Source: Bradyrhizobium sp. Ai1a-2
GTDB lineage: Bacteria > Pseudomonadota > Alphaproteobacteria > Rhizobiales > Xanthobacteraceae
Direction of reading: 5' to 3'
Length of the DNA: 64,000 nucleotides
NCBI RefSeq assembly: GCF_000426245.1
Contig: NZ_AUEZ01000037.1
Location: 1 to 64,000, forward strand
The notes below the pieces were generated by a model. The model saw only the letters and a program-made list of their open reading frames with translations. It did no database searches and was not told where the DNA came from. This document shows, in pieces, positions 35,248 to 44,526 of this stretch; positions within the stretch are counted from its first letter, which is position 1, and each line of letters opens with the position of its first letter. The position numbers were made by a program, and so were the translations under genes.

Positions 35248-37149
35248 ATGCCTGGGCCGGATCTCACCCGTGCTCCGATGGGCGGCACGCTCGTGCCGGG
35301 CGGGGCGACATTCCGGGTCTGGGCGCCGCGGGCCAGCGCGGTCCATGTCTCCGGCGACTTCAACGATTGGAGGCAGGATGCCAGCTCGCTGATGTCGGAG
35401 ATCGGCGGCGGACACTGGGCCTGCTTCGTGCCTGACCTGAAGGACGGCGATGCCTACCTGTTCTATGTGGAGGGCGTCGGCTCATCCGGTTTCAAGCGCG
35501 ATCCGCGGGCACGGCTGTTGAGCGTGCAACCGTCCTTTCCTGCCTGCAATTCCCTGCTGCGCGATGCCTCGCGATTTCCCTGGCACCTCGAGCGCTTCGT
35601 GCCGCCGGCATTCAACGACCTCGTCGTCTACCAGCTTCACGTCGGGACCTTCGCGCCGCATCCGGAAAACGCGGACGGCAAGTTCTTTGACGTGATCGAG
35701 CGCGTGCCGCACCTCGCCGCGCTCGGGGTCAACGCCATCGAGCTGTTGCCGATCCAGGAATTCCCGACCACGTTCAGCATGGGCTATAACGGCGTCGATC
35801 TCTACAGCCCGGAGAACCAATACGCCGAGGCCAACGAGGCCAAACTCAGCCGCTACGTGGACCGCACCAACGCGATCCTGCGGGCCGCCGGCCACGCGCC
35901 CTATCCCGGCGTCGACACACTCAGGCACAGCGACGACCAGCTCCGCGCGCTGATCGACATCTGCCATATCCATGGCATCGCCGTGATCTTCGACGTCGTC
36001 TACAACCACGCCGGTGGCGGGTTCGACGACAAGAGCATGTGGTTCCTCGACCGTGAGATACCCGGCGACAACAACAACAGCCTGTATTTCACCGACCAGG
36101 GCTGGGCAGGCGGCCTCGTGTTCGCGTTCTGGAACGATGGCGTCAAACAGTTCCTGATCGACAACGCCACGTTCCTTTATGAGGAGTATCGGATCGACGG
36201 CTTCCGTTTCGATGAAGTCAGCGTGATCGATCGCTTCGGCGGCTGGGCCACCTGCCAGGACCTCACCTCGACCTTGCGCGCGCAAAAACCCGAGGCGATC
36301 CAGATCGCCGAATATTGGCCGGTCAATGCGTGGATCGTGAAGGATCGCAGCGAAGGCGGAGCGGGCTTCGACGCCACCTGGAGCGACGGCATCCGCAACA
36401 GCGTGCGGGCGGCGATTGCGAGCGCGTCGCAGGGCGCCACCGCGCGCGTGCCGATGTCAGCGATCGCGGACGCGATCGCTGCGATGAGCCTGCGCAATCG
36501 CTGGCGCGCGGTGCACGCACTCGAGAACCACGACATCGTCTATGCCGGTCGCGACGAGCGGATCGCGGCGCTTGCCGACGGCAGCAATCCACGATCCTGG
36601 TATGCGCGCAGCCGCAGCCGCGTTGCGCTTGGGCTGCTGCTGACCGCGCCGGGCATTCCCATGCTGTTCATGGGCCAGGAGATACTGGCGTCAAAGCCAT
36701 GGAGCGACACGCCGGGCACGGACACCGAAATCGACTGGGCGGCGTTCGACCGCGGCGATGACGTGATGGCCGGCTTCCTGCGCTTTGCCCGCGACCTGAT
36801 CGGCCTGCGCCTGACGACGCCGGGGCTGCGCGGCGAAGGCAGCGCCGTCGTCCATGTCCAGGACGACAACCGCGTGCTGGCGTTCCAGCGCTGGGTCGAG
36901 GGTGACGGCGGCGACGTCGTGGTGGTCTGCAGTCTCAACGAAAGCCCGCTCCACAACTACGCGATCGGCTTTCCCGCTGGGGGCCGCTGGCGCGAAATGT
37001 TCAACAGCGACATTTACGACCGCGAGGCAGGCCCGACCGTCACCGCCGATGGCAGCGTACGTGCCGACGGCCCGCCGCTGCACGGCCTGCCCGTGTCGGC
37101 TGCAGTGACGATTCCGGCAAACGGGCTGCTGGTTTTCGCAAGAGGCTGA
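35248..37149 (+). CDS. GH13 alpha-amylase family enzyme (glucan branching / trehalohydrolase-like)
   Basis: 633 residues from ATG 35248, behind GGGGGAGGAC. The N-terminal CBM48-like domain is GATFRVWAPRASAVHVSGDF, NDWRQDASSLM. The catalytic barrel has DLVVYQLHVGTFAPHPE, GVNAIELLPIQEFP, VIFDVVYNHAGGG, nucleophile Asp in YRIDGFRFDEVSVI, acid/base Glu in IQIAEYWPVNAW and the ALENHDIVYAGR transition-state motif. The C-terminal beta domain follows. The arrangement is that of 1,4-alpha-glucan branching enzymes and maltooligosyl-trehalose trehalohydrolases; the sequence alone does not choose. No other glycogen or trehalose gene is adjacent. Confidence 0.88.
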   Translation: MPGPDLTRAPMGGTLVPGGATFRVWAPRASAVHVSGDFNDWRQDASSLMSEIGGGHWACFVPDLKDGDAYLFYVEGVGSSGFKRDPRARLLSVQPSFPACNSLLRDASRFPWHLERFVPPAFNDLVVYQLHVGTFAPHPENADGKFFDVIERVPHLAALGVNAIELLPIQEFPTTFSMGYNGVDLYSPENQYAEANEAKLSRYVDRTNAILRAAGHAPYPGVDTLRHSDDQLRALIDICHIHGIAVIFDVVYNHAGGGFDDKSMWFLDREIPGDNNNSLYFTDQGWAGGLVFAFWNDGVKQFLIDNATFLYEEYRIDGFRFDEVSVIDRFGGWATCQDLTSTLRAQKPEAIQIAEYWPVNAWIVKDRSEGGAGFDATWSDGIRNSVRAAIASASQGATARVPMSAIADAIAAMSLRNRWRAVHALENHDIVYAGRDERIAALADGSNPRSWYARSRSRVALGLLLTAPGIPMLFMGQEILASKPWSDTPGTDTEIDWAAFDRGDDVMAGFLRFARDLIGLRLTTPGLRGEGSAVVHVQDDNRVLAFQRWVEGDGGDVVVVCSLNESPLHNYAIGFPAGGRWREMFNSDIYDREAGPTVTADGSVRADGPPLHGLPVSAAVTIPANGLLVFARG

Positions 37150-37208
37150 CACCGTCAGCAGACTCCTCGGGCGCCGGGCGATGACATTCCCGCGCGGACT
37201 GCGTTATG

Positions 37209-37315
37209 CTAGAGCGTTTTCGAGCGAAGTGGACACGGGTTCGCGTGAAGAAAACGCGTCAAAACAAGAATCTAGAGCTTCGGTTCTGATTCCATCAGAA
37301 CCGAAAATGCTCTAG
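37209..37315. repeat. Palindromic repeat GAGCATTTTCGG type (complete, inverted orientation)
   Basis: CTAGAGCGTTTTCGAGCGAA leads to CGGTTCTGATTCCATCAGAACCG and AAAATGCTCTAG, the reverse of the copy at 26114-26267. It lies between two same-direction genes. Confidence 0.8.
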
Positions 37316-37363
37316 GGCTTTCGTTCGAGCGGCACTCCCCGCCGCGATGCAAGTCGAAGAACA

Positions 37364-39418
37364 ATGGCCGCACCTTACGTTCCGCAGATCGCCCTTTATC
37401 GCCGCTGGCTCGAGGAGCAGCGCGGCCTGAGCTTTTCCAGCTTCGAGGACATGCGCCAGTGGTCGGTTCGCGACCTCGACGCCTACTGGCAGAGCATCTG
37501 GGATTATTTCGACCTGCGCTCGCCGACGCCGCATCGCGCGGTGCTGGCGGAACGGAAGATGCCGGGCGCGGTCTGGTTTCCCGGCGCGTCCGTCAATTAC
37601 GCCCAGCAGGTGTTCCGCCACGTCAAGGCCGCCGATGCCGCGGGCCTGCCGGCGATCGTGAGCAGCGGCGAAGACGGCGCGCTGAAGGAAGCGAGCTGGC
37701 CCGAATTGCGGCGACAGGCGGCCGCGCTTGCGGTTCACCTGCGGGAGAAGGGCGTCAAGCCCGGCGACCGCGTCGCGGCCTATCTGCCCAACATCCCCGA
37801 GACCATCATCGCCTTCCTCGCCACCGCGAGCCTCGGCGCGATCTGGAGCGTCTGCGCGCCCGACATGGCGGCGCCGGCGGTGATCGATCGCTTCAAGCAG
37901 ATCGAACCGAAAGTGCTGATCGCCTGCGATGCCGTCACCTATGCCGGCCGGCGGCATGACCGCCACGCCGTGATCGACGAGCTCCGGCGCTCGCTTCCGA
38001 CGGTCAAGCACTTCATTCTGCACAGTGACGCGGAGAACGCCGAGACAGCCGATCCGCTGTTGTCGGCGATCTTCACCCGCCGGAGTCCCGCGATCGATGC
38101 GTTCGAGCCGGTGTGGCTGCCGTTCGATCATCCGCTCTGGATCGTCTACTCCAGCGGCACCACCGGCCTGCCGAAGCCGATCGTGCACAGCCATGGCGGC
38201 ATCATCATCGTGGTGCTGGCGCTGAACACGCTGCACAACGACATCGGCTGCAGCTATCAGCCGAACTCGCTTGGCGAGCGCTTTCACTGGTACAGCTCGA
38301 CCGGTTGGATCATGTGGAACTGCCAGGTCAACGCGCTCCTGGGCGGCACCACCTGCTGCATCTTCGACGGCAGCCCGGGCGGATCAAAGGACAGACCGGA
38401 CTGGACCACGTTGTGGCGCTTCGTCGCCGACGCTGAGGTGACGGTGTTCGGCGCCGGCGCGGCGTTCTTTGCCAATTGCACGAAAGCCGAGATCGATCTC
38501 GCCACCGTCGACGACCTCTCGCGCCTGCGTGCGCTCGGCTCGACCGGATCACCGCTGAGCGCCGACACCCAGGCCTGGTTCAACGAGCGCTTCGCCGCGC
38601 TCTCGAAGGTCAATGGCAACACCGCGCAGGCGGACATGTGGTGGGCGAACATTTCCGGCGGCACCGACTTCGCCGGCGCCTTCATCGGCGGCAACAGGGA
38701 ATTGCCGCAGACGCCGGGCACGATGCAATGCCGGATCCTGGGCTGTGCCGTGGAGGCGTTCAACGAGCAGGGACGGCCCGTGATCGACGAGGTCGGCGAG
38801 CTCGTCTGCACCGAGCCGCTGCCGTCGATGCCGCTGCGCTTCTGGAACGATCCTGATGATGCGCGCTATCGCGCCAGCTATTTCGAGACCTATCCGGACA
38901 ATTTCGACGGCAGCGGACGCGGTCCGGTGTGGCGGCATGGCGACTGGCTCAAGGTCGCCGCCGACGGTTCCTGCGTGATCTATGGCCGGAGTGATGCGAC
39001 CATCAACCGGCACGGCCTGCGCATGGGAACGAGCGAACTTTACTCGGCGATCGAGGCGCTGCCGGAGATCCTGGATTCGATGGTGGTCGATCTCGAATAT
39101 CTCGGGCGCGAAAGCTACATGCCGCTGTTCGTGGTGCTGCGCGACGGCCTCGCGCTCGACGAGGCGGTGCAGGCACGGATCAACAAGGCGATCGAAGCCG
39201 GCCTGTCGCGCCGCTTCCTCCCCAACGAGATCTTCCAGGTGCCCGAAATCCCGCGCACGCTATCGGGCAAGAAGCAGGAGCTGCCGATCAAGAAGCTCCT
39301 GCTCGGCCATCCGATCGAGAAGGTCATCAACAGGGACGCGATGGCCAATCCCGGATGTTTGGAGTGGTATCTCGCCTTTGCGGATAGCTATCTGCAAAAG
39401 AATGCAGGCGCCGCATAA
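37364..39418 (+). CDS. Acetoacetyl-CoA synthetase
   Basis: 684 residues. It is an adenylate-forming ligase with PDMAAPAVIDRFKQIEPKVL, the P-loop WIVYSSGTTGLPKPIVHSHG, FHWYSSTGWIMWNCQVNALL, the adenine motif LRALGSTGSPLS, GGTDFAGAFIGGNRELP (diagnostic of the acetoacetyl group) and WRHGDWLKVAADGSCVIYGR, then catalytic Lys in TLSGKKQELPIKKLL. It would activate acetoacetate to acetoacetyl-CoA with ATP in the cytoplasm, for example during polyhydroxybutyrate or ketone-body use. It is convergent with the hydrolase gene, 11 bases away. Confidence 0.92.
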   Translation: MAAPYVPQIALYRRWLEEQRGLSFSSFEDMRQWSVRDLDAYWQSIWDYFDLRSPTPHRAVLAERKMPGAVWFPGASVNYAQQVFRHVKAADAAGLPAIVSSGEDGALKEASWPELRRQAAALAVHLREKGVKPGDRVAAYLPNIPETIIAFLATASLGAIWSVCAPDMAAPAVIDRFKQIEPKVLIACDAVTYAGRRHDRHAVIDELRRSLPTVKHFILHSDAENAETADPLLSAIFTRRSPAIDAFEPVWLPFDHPLWIVYSSGTTGLPKPIVHSHGGIIIVVLALNTLHNDIGCSYQPNSLGERFHWYSSTGWIMWNCQVNALLGGTTCCIFDGSPGGSKDRPDWTTLWRFVADAEVTVFGAGAAFFANCTKAEIDLATVDDLSRLRALGSTGSPLSADTQAWFNERFAALSKVNGNTAQADMWWANISGGTDFAGAFIGGNRELPQTPGTMQCRILGCAVEAFNEQGRPVIDEVGELVCTEPLPSMPLRFWNDPDDARYRASYFETYPDNFDGSGRGPVWRHGDWLKVAADGSCVIYGRSDATINRHGLRMGTSELYSAIEALPEILDSMVVDLEYLGRESYMPLFVVLRDGLALDEAVQARINKAIEAGLSRRFLPNEIFQVPEIPRTLSGKKQELPIKKLLLGHPIEKVINRDAMANPGCLEWYLAFADSYLQKNAGAA

Positions 39419-39429
39419 GGCAGCGCCTG

Positions 39430-40059
39430 TTACTTCGCCTGCTCCTTCGCCAGTTCCAGCCACTCGCGCGTGAGCACGAGGTCGGCCCGCGCGAGTTGAT
39501 GCCCGACCGGCAGGGTCCGGTACGTGACATCGGCGCCGGCATCGAGCAGGATGTCCGCGAGTTTCGCCGAGTTGGAGCTCGGCACGATCGGGTCCATCTG
39601 TCCCGAAGCGATCAGCACCGGTATGCCGCCCAAGTCAGCGCGCGGTGGATCGGACAGCGGGACCATCGCGCGCAGCAGCGCTGCGCCCGAAAGGGTGCCG
39701 GGGCGAAGCAGCATCATCGCCGCGGCGATGTTGGCGCCGTTGGAATAGCCCACTGCCACCGGCGCGCCGATGCCAAGACGGCCGCGCGTCTCGTCGACGA
39801 AATCAGCCAGCTCGATGGCGCGCCGCCGAACGTCGTCCTCGTCGAACACCCCTTCCGCAAGACGGCGGAAGAAGCGCGGCATCCCGTTCTCCAGCACGCG
39901 GCCGCGCGGCGACAGCAGCGCCGAACCCGGCGACAGCATCCTGCCGAGATCCAGCAGGTCGTTCTCGTCGCCGCCGGTGCCGTGGAGCAGCAGAAGGGGC
40001 GGAGCGCCCGCCCCTTCCGCCGGCTCGAAGCGATAGACAAAGGCTGTCTCGTTGGTCAT
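39430..40059 (-). CDS. Alpha/beta hydrolase (carboxylesterase, MhqD-like)
   Basis: 209 residues: oxyanion region LLLLHGTGGDENDLLDLGRM, nucleophile Ser in AVGYSNGANIAAAMM, Asp in IASGQMDPIVP and His in LPVGHQLARADL. The family includes YpfH and MhqD carboxylesterases. The start overlaps the dioxygenase stop by 4 bases (40056-40059), so the two are coupled. In Bacillus, mhqD-type hydrolases and mhqO-type ring-cleaving dioxygenases act together against quinones; the same pairing here suggests a similar role. Confidence 0.88.
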   Translation of the reverse strand: MTNETAFVYRFEPAEGAGAPPLLLLHGTGGDENDLLDLGRMLSPGSALLSPRGRVLENGMPRFFRRLAEGVFDEDDVRRRAIELADFVDETRGRLGIGAPVAVGYSNGANIAAAMMLLRPGTLSGAALLRAMVPLSDPPRADLGGIPVLIASGQMDPIVPSSNSAKLADILLDAGADVTYRTLPVGHQLARADLVLTREWLELAKEQAK

Positions 40060-40991
40060 GCGACCTCTCCCAGATCCGGCAGCGCGCTTTCGATCTCCTC
40101 GCGATGCCGCTCGAGAAACGCCGGCAGCTTCAACGCGTGGCCGAGACTCTCGACGGGTTCATCCACCGCGAAGCCGGGAATGTCGGTCGCGATCTCGAAC
40201 AGCACGCCGCCGGGCTCGCGGAAGTAGATCGAGCGGAAGTAGTTCCGATCCCTCTGCTCGGTCGGATGCAGGCCATGGGCGGCGACCAGCTTCTGCGCCA
40301 TCTGGCCCTGTTCCGCGTCGTCCACCGCGCGGAACGCGATGTGATGCACCGAGCCGACGCCCTGGCGGCCGCGCAGGAAGCCCTTGGCCTCGTAGATATC
40401 GACGATGCTTCCCTTGACGTCACCGGGAGTAGCAAAGCGGATCACCGAACCCTCGCGCGCGACCTCGCGGAACCCGAACACATCGATGAGGACGGCGGCG
40501 GTCTTGGCTGCACTCTCGAGCAGCAGGGTCACGCCGTGGAAGCCGCGGATCGCGTGCTCGGCCGGGACATCGCCATTGCTCCAGGCCGGCTCGTCTTCAG
40601 CGCCGGGAATGCCGACCAGAGCGAGCGCAGTGCCATCGGGATCAGTGAAGGGAAGGACCGACTCCCCAAAGCGCTTCTCCAGCGGCTGATGGGGGATGCC
40701 CTTCGCGACGAAGCGCTGCACCCAATAGCCGAGCGATCGTGCAGGCACGCGGAACGCGGTCTGGTGGGTCTCGCCAACGCCACGGCGGCCGGCCGGCGCG
40801 CCCTCCCAGGGGAAGAACGTCAGGATGGTTCCGGGATGGCCGACCTCGTCGCCGTAGTAGAAATGATAGGTGGTGGGATCGTCGAAATTGACGGTCTTCT
40901 TGACGAAGCGCAGGCCGAGGTCGCGCGTGTAGAAATCGAAATTCCTCAGCGCGTTGCCGGCGATCGCGGTGACATGATGAATGCCAGACAT
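40056..40991 (-). CDS. Ring-cleaving dioxygenase of the glyoxalase fold (MhqO/MhqA-like)
   Basis: 311 residues from ATG 40989-40991, preceded by GAGGAGG. Vicinal-oxygen-chelate repeats: MSGIHHVTAIAGNALRNFDF with FYTRDLGLRFVKKTVNFDDP, and IRGFHGVTLLLESAAKTAAV, VGSVHHIAFRAVDDAEQGQM. Metal ligands are His in GIHHVTA, His in GSVHHIAF and Glu near GVLFEIATDIPGF. It is probably an extradiol-type enzyme acting on hydroquinone-like substrates. First gene of a two-gene unit with the hydrolase, divergent from a LysR regulator across a LysR-type site. Confidence 0.9.
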   Translation of the reverse strand: MSGIHHVTAIAGNALRNFDFYTRDLGLRFVKKTVNFDDPTTYHFYYGDEVGHPGTILTFFPWEGAPAGRRGVGETHQTAFRVPARSLGYWVQRFVAKGIPHQPLEKRFGESVLPFTDPDGTALALVGIPGAEDEPAWSNGDVPAEHAIRGFHGVTLLLESAAKTAAVLIDVFGFREVAREGSVIRFATPGDVKGSIVDIYEAKGFLRGRQGVGSVHHIAFRAVDDAEQGQMAQKLVAAHGLHPTEQRDRNYFRSIYFREPGGVLFEIATDIPGFAVDEPVESLGHALKLPAFLERHREEIESALPDLGEVA

Positions 40992-41037
40992 TGGTTTTTC
41001 CTCCTCAACTCGAGAGCCCGACCGGGCTCGTTGGGCT

Positions 41038-41058
41038 GAATATCGGCCCGCTATATTC
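41038..41058. promoter_or_regulatory. LysR-type operator between dioxygenase operon and LysR gene
   Basis: GAATA-N11-TATTC is a perfect inverted repeat with the T-N11-A geometry of LysR binding sites, 47 bases upstream of the dioxygenase start and 66 bases upstream of the LysR start. Confidence 0.6.
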
Positions 41059-41123
41059 CGAGAACAATCCATGCTTTCATGGCGCCTATGTCTACGATTT
41101 GAGGACAATCGGCCGGAGGCTAG

Positions 41124-42017
41124 ATGGACAAGGTCGCGAGCTTGCGGGCGTTCGTGAAGGTCGCGGAGACCGGCAGTTTCGCCGAGGCCGGCCGGCAGCT
41201 TCGGCTCTCCCGCTCCGCTGTCAGCAAGTATGTGGCCGAGCTCGAAGAGAGCCTGGGCGTGCAGCTCCTCAACCGGACCACCCGCCACGTCAGCACCAAT
41301 GAGAGCGGCCAGATGTATTTCGAGCGCGCGCTCTCGATCCTGTCCGAACTCGACGCGGCGGATCAGGCAGTGTCGCAGGCGCAATCGACGCCGCACGGAC
41401 TGCTTCGCGTCAACGCGCCGATGTCGTTCGGCACGCTGCGGCTCGGCCCGGCGGTCGCGGACTTCATGGAGAAATATCCCAAGATCCAGCTCCAGCTCGT
41501 CCTGAGCGACGACCTGCTCGATCCCGTGCAGGACGGCTTCGACGTCACGTTACGGATCGCGGAGCTGGAATCGTCGAGCCTGATCGCGCGCAGGATCGTA
41601 CCGATCGGCCGCGTCGTCTGCGCCTCGCCGGGCTACCTGGCCCAGCATGGCATGCCGGCCCATCCGCGCGATCTTCGCGATCATACGGCGCTGACTTACG
41701 GCTTCCTGCTCACCGGCAACCAATGGAAGCTGACCGGCGCGGATGGCGATCACTGGATTCAGCCATCATGGTCCCTGTGCGCGAACAATGCCGAGGTGCT
41801 GCGCGACGTCGCCACGAAGGGCCACGGCATCGCGCTGATACCGACCTTCATCGCCGACGATGCGCTCCAGACAGGCGCGCTGAAGATCATCCTCGCGGAT
41901 TACCACGCACCGCCGCTGACGCTCTATGCGATCTATCCTCCGACCAGGCACCTCTCGGTAAAGGTGCGGCTGTTCATCGACTTCCTGGTCGAGCGCTTCG
42001 GCGCGGGAGTGGATTAG
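41124..42017 (+). CDS. LysR family transcriptional regulator
   Basis: 297 residues from ATG 41124, preceded by GGAGG. The helix-turn-helix is FVKVAETGSFAEAGRQLRLS, RSAVSKYVAELEESLGVQLL, NRTTRHVSTNESGQ; the substrate-binding domain follows (GLLRVNAPMSFGTLRLGPAV; VLRDVATKGHGIALIPTFIA). It belongs to the CrgA/DsdC-like type. It is divergent from the dioxygenase-hydrolase unit and probably activates it in response to a quinone or other electrophile; that inducer is inferred only from the target genes. Confidence 0.9.
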   Translation: MDKVASLRAFVKVAETGSFAEAGRQLRLSRSAVSKYVAELEESLGVQLLNRTTRHVSTNESGQMYFERALSILSELDAADQAVSQAQSTPHGLLRVNAPMSFGTLRLGPAVADFMEKYPKIQLQLVLSDDLLDPVQDGFDVTLRIAELESSSLIARRIVPIGRVVCASPGYLAQHGMPAHPRDLRDHTALTYGFLLTGNQWKLTGADGDHWIQPSWSLCANNAEVLRDVATKGHGIALIPTFIADDALQTGALKIILADYHAPPLTLYAIYPPTRHLSVKVRLFIDFLVERFGAGVD

Positions 42018-42028
42018 CGCGTCGTTCC

Positions 42029-42119
42029 GTAGCCCGGGTGGAGCGGAGCGCAACCCGGGACGTCTGCGTCCGCGTTTGAGGGCGGTCCCGGGTTACGCCT
42101 GCGGCTCCACCCGGGCTAC
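42029..42119. repeat. Palindromic repeat GTAGCCCGG...CCGGGCTAC (copy 3)
   Basis: GTAGCCCGGGTGGAGCGGAG faces CGGCTCCACCCGGGCTAC, with inner CAACCCGGGA / TCCCGGGTTA. It lies between the convergent LysR and quinone oxidoreductase genes, where it likely serves both as terminator. Confidence 0.85.
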
Positions 42120-42127
42120 AAGCACCT

Positions 42128-43102
42128 TCACACCAGGAACACCGTCGATCCCGTGGTCTTGCGGGCGGCGAGATCGGCGTGGGCCTTGGGGGCGTCCTTG
42201 AGCGGATAGGTCTGGTTGATCTCGATCTTGACCGCGCCTGATTTCACTACGTCGAACAGTTCGTTCGCCATCGCCACCAGGTTCTCGCGCTTGGCGCCAT
42301 AGGTGTTCAGCGTCGGGCGGGTCACGTACAGCGAGCCCTTCTGCGCGAGGAGGCCGAGATTGAGCGGCTCGACGCTGCCTGAGGACTGGCCGAACAACAC
42401 CGCGACCCCGAGTGGCGCGAGGCAATCCAGCGATTTCAGGAAGGTGTCCTTGCCGACGGAGTCGTAGACGACAGGAACCAGCTTGCCTCCAGTGATCTCC
42501 TTGACGCGGGCGACGAAATCCTCGCGCGTGTAGACGATGGCGTGCGCGGTGCCATGGGCTTGCGCGAGCTTCGCCTTCTCATCGGTCGAGACCGTGCCGA
42601 TCACGGTGGCGCCGAGATGCTTCGCCCATTGGCCCAGGATCATCCCGACGCCGCCGGCCGCCGCATGCAACAGGATCGTGTCCCCGCTCTTGACGCGATA
42701 GGTCTGGCGGATGAGGTACTGCACCGTCAGCCCCTTGAGCATCATCGCCGCGGCGGTCTTGTCATCGATGCCATCGGGCAGCTTGAGCAGACGGTCGGCC
42801 GGGATCAGCCGCTCCTCGGCATAGGCGCCGAGCGGCGAGCTGCCATAGGCGACGCGATCGCCCGGCTTCAGGTCGGTGACGCCGGGCCCGACCTCCTCGA
42901 CCACGCCGGCGCCCTCGCTGCCAAGGCCGCTCGGCAGCGGCACGCCATAGACGCCCGCGCGGTTATAGATATCGACGAAGTTCAGGCCGACTGCCGTGTG
43001 ACGGATCCGCGCTTCGCCGGCGCCAGGCTTGCCAAGCTTGACCTCTTCCCACTTCAGAACCTCGGGACCACCGGCCTGATGAAAGCGAAAAGCGTGTGTC
43101 AT
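42128..43102 (-). CDS. NADPH:quinone oxidoreductase (zinc-free MDR family, Qor-like)
   Basis: 324 residues from ATG 43100-43102, behind CAGGAG. Motifs: GEARIRHTAVGLNFVDIYNR, GLGSEGAGVVEEVGPGVTDL, the NADPH site ILLHAAAGGVGMILGQWAKH, VVYDSVGKDTFLKSLDCLAP. Zinc ligands of alcohol dehydrogenases are absent, as in Qor. It would reduce quinones one electron at a time with NADPH. It lies near the dioxygenase unit and a second oxidoreductase, forming a neighbourhood of quinone-handling genes. Confidence 0.9.
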   Translation of the reverse strand: MTHAFRFHQAGGPEVLKWEEVKLGKPGAGEARIRHTAVGLNFVDIYNRAGVYGVPLPSGLGSEGAGVVEEVGPGVTDLKPGDRVAYGSSPLGAYAEERLIPADRLLKLPDGIDDKTAAAMMLKGLTVQYLIRQTYRVKSGDTILLHAAAGGVGMILGQWAKHLGATVIGTVSTDEKAKLAQAHGTAHAIVYTREDFVARVKEITGGKLVPVVYDSVGKDTFLKSLDCLAPLGVAVLFGQSSGSVEPLNLGLLAQKGSLYVTRPTLNTYGAKRENLVAMANELFDVVKSGAVKIEINQTYPLKDAPKAHADLAARKTTGSTVFLV

Positions 43103-43291
43103 GAAAAACTCCTGCAGCGCGGGATGATGGTGAATCTCGGCGAAAGCGGCGAATGCAATCTCCATTTTCGCCGGCCGCAGACCATATCAGCGCCCCGCAC
43201 GGCGGCAAGCGGCGCGCAGGGTCATCTTGCCGTGACAGCCCTGATGCATTGCAGAATTTCGAATCCCGCAGGTCAGGCTGGGATGCGCAGG

Positions 43292-44281
43292 TCAGATCAC
43301 CACGACGACCTTGCCCAGCGCACGCCGGTCGGCGAGATGCTGGATCGCCTTGCCGCCTTCCTGCAGCGGAAATTCGGCGCTGATGCCGGGCGACAGGGCG
43401 GCTCGCGAATACCAGGCCTGGAGCGCGCGCCGATTCTTGGCGACGCGCGGATCCTGCGACAGCGTGAACGTGCGCCAGTTGATCCCGAGCACATCGCAAT
43501 TCTTCAGCAGGGGAAGGTTGAGCGGCAGTGATGGAATACCCGCGGTGAAGCCGAGCACGAGATAACGCCCGCCCTCTGCGATGCAGCGAATGGCAGCTTC
43601 CGAGAGCCATCCACCGGCGGGATCGATGATCACATCAGCGCCGCGCGAACCGACCGCCTGTCTCACGCGCGCCGCGAGTTCGCGGCCGTCCCCCGCTGTG
43701 TCGGCTGAGTAGATGACGCCGTCGGCGGCGCCGTGCTGGCGTGCAAAGCCGAGCTTCTCTTCCGATGAGGCCGCGGCGACAACGCGGGCGCCGAGATTGC
43801 GCGCGACCTGCACGGCAGCAATACCGACGCCTCCTGCTGCGCCCAGCACCAGCACGGTTTCACCGGCCCGCACGCCGGCACGGGTGTGCAGTGCGTAATA
43901 GGCGGTCTCGAAGGTGAACTGCATGACCGCGGCATCGACGAACGACATGCCCTCGGGAATCGGGCTGCAGCGCGCGGCATCGACGGCGACGAACTCAGCC
44001 ATGCCGCCGGTTCCGGTCCGCGCGGCGACCCGATCGCCGACGCACAGCCCCGCGACGCCCTCCCCTGCCGCCGCCACGACGCCGGCCACCTCGGCGCCCG
44101 GCGCGAAGGGCCGCGGCGTCTTGATCTGATAGCGATCCTGGATGGTGAGGAAATCCGGATAGTTCACGCCGCACGCCTTCACCGCCACCAGCACCTGTCC
44201 CGGTCCTGGGACCGGCTCCGGCACATCGAGCAGCCGCAGGGTTTCCGGGCCGCCCGGCTCGCAACTCATCAACGCGCGCAT
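43292..44281 (-). CDS. NADPH:quinone oxidoreductase family protein (MDR superfamily)
   Basis: 329 residues from ATG 44279-44281, preceded by GGAGGACAATTG. Motifs: VAVKACGVNYPDFLTIQDRY, FAPGAEVAGVVAAAGEGVAG, the nucleotide site VLVLGAAGGVGIAAVQVARN, ADVIIDPAGGWLSEAAIRCI, RYLVLGFTAGIPSLPLNLPL, and YSRAALSPGISAEFPLQEGG. No zinc ligands. It is distinct from the preceding oxidoreductase, sharing only the fold. It is separated from that gene by 189 bases with no recognisable gene. Confidence 0.88.
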   Translation of the reverse strand: MRALMSCEPGGPETLRLLDVPEPVPGPGQVLVAVKACGVNYPDFLTIQDRYQIKTPRPFAPGAEVAGVVAAAGEGVAGLCVGDRVAARTGTGGMAEFVAVDAARCSPIPEGMSFVDAAVMQFTFETAYYALHTRAGVRAGETVLVLGAAGGVGIAAVQVARNLGARVVAAASSEEKLGFARQHGAADGVIYSADTAGDGRELAARVRQAVGSRGADVIIDPAGGWLSEAAIRCIAEGGRYLVLGFTAGIPSLPLNLPLLKNCDVLGINWRTFTLSQDPRVAKNRRALQAWYSRAALSPGISAEFPLQEGGKAIQHLADRRALGKVVVVI

Positions 44282-44408
44282 CAATTGTCCTCCGGCGGCA
44301 ATCTCGTCAGCGACAATGAAAAGAAGCCTTGCGTCCGCAATGACGAAAACGACCAGTTGCGTTGACATTGCCTGCCACAGGAGTGGTGGCGACGGAACAA
44401 TCCCGGCG

Positions 44409-44514
44409 CTAGAGCGCGATGACTTTTCTTCGAATCGTCATCCCGCTCTAGCTCTTTGTTTGAGCATGATCTTTTTCGGAAAACCGGTCTCCACTTTTCC
44501 GGATCATGCTCTAA
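44409..44514. repeat. Palindromic repeats TAGAGCGCGATGA... and TGAGCATGATC...GATCATGCTC
   Basis: Two adjoining palindromes: TAGAGCGCGATGACTTTTCT facing CGTCATCCCGCTCTA, and TGAGCATGATCTTTTTCGGA facing TTTTCCGGATCATGCTCTA. The second is the family seen at 21643-21690. They lie between divergent genes, close to the AraC start. Confidence 0.75.
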
Positions 44515-44526
44515 CATGACGACGCC

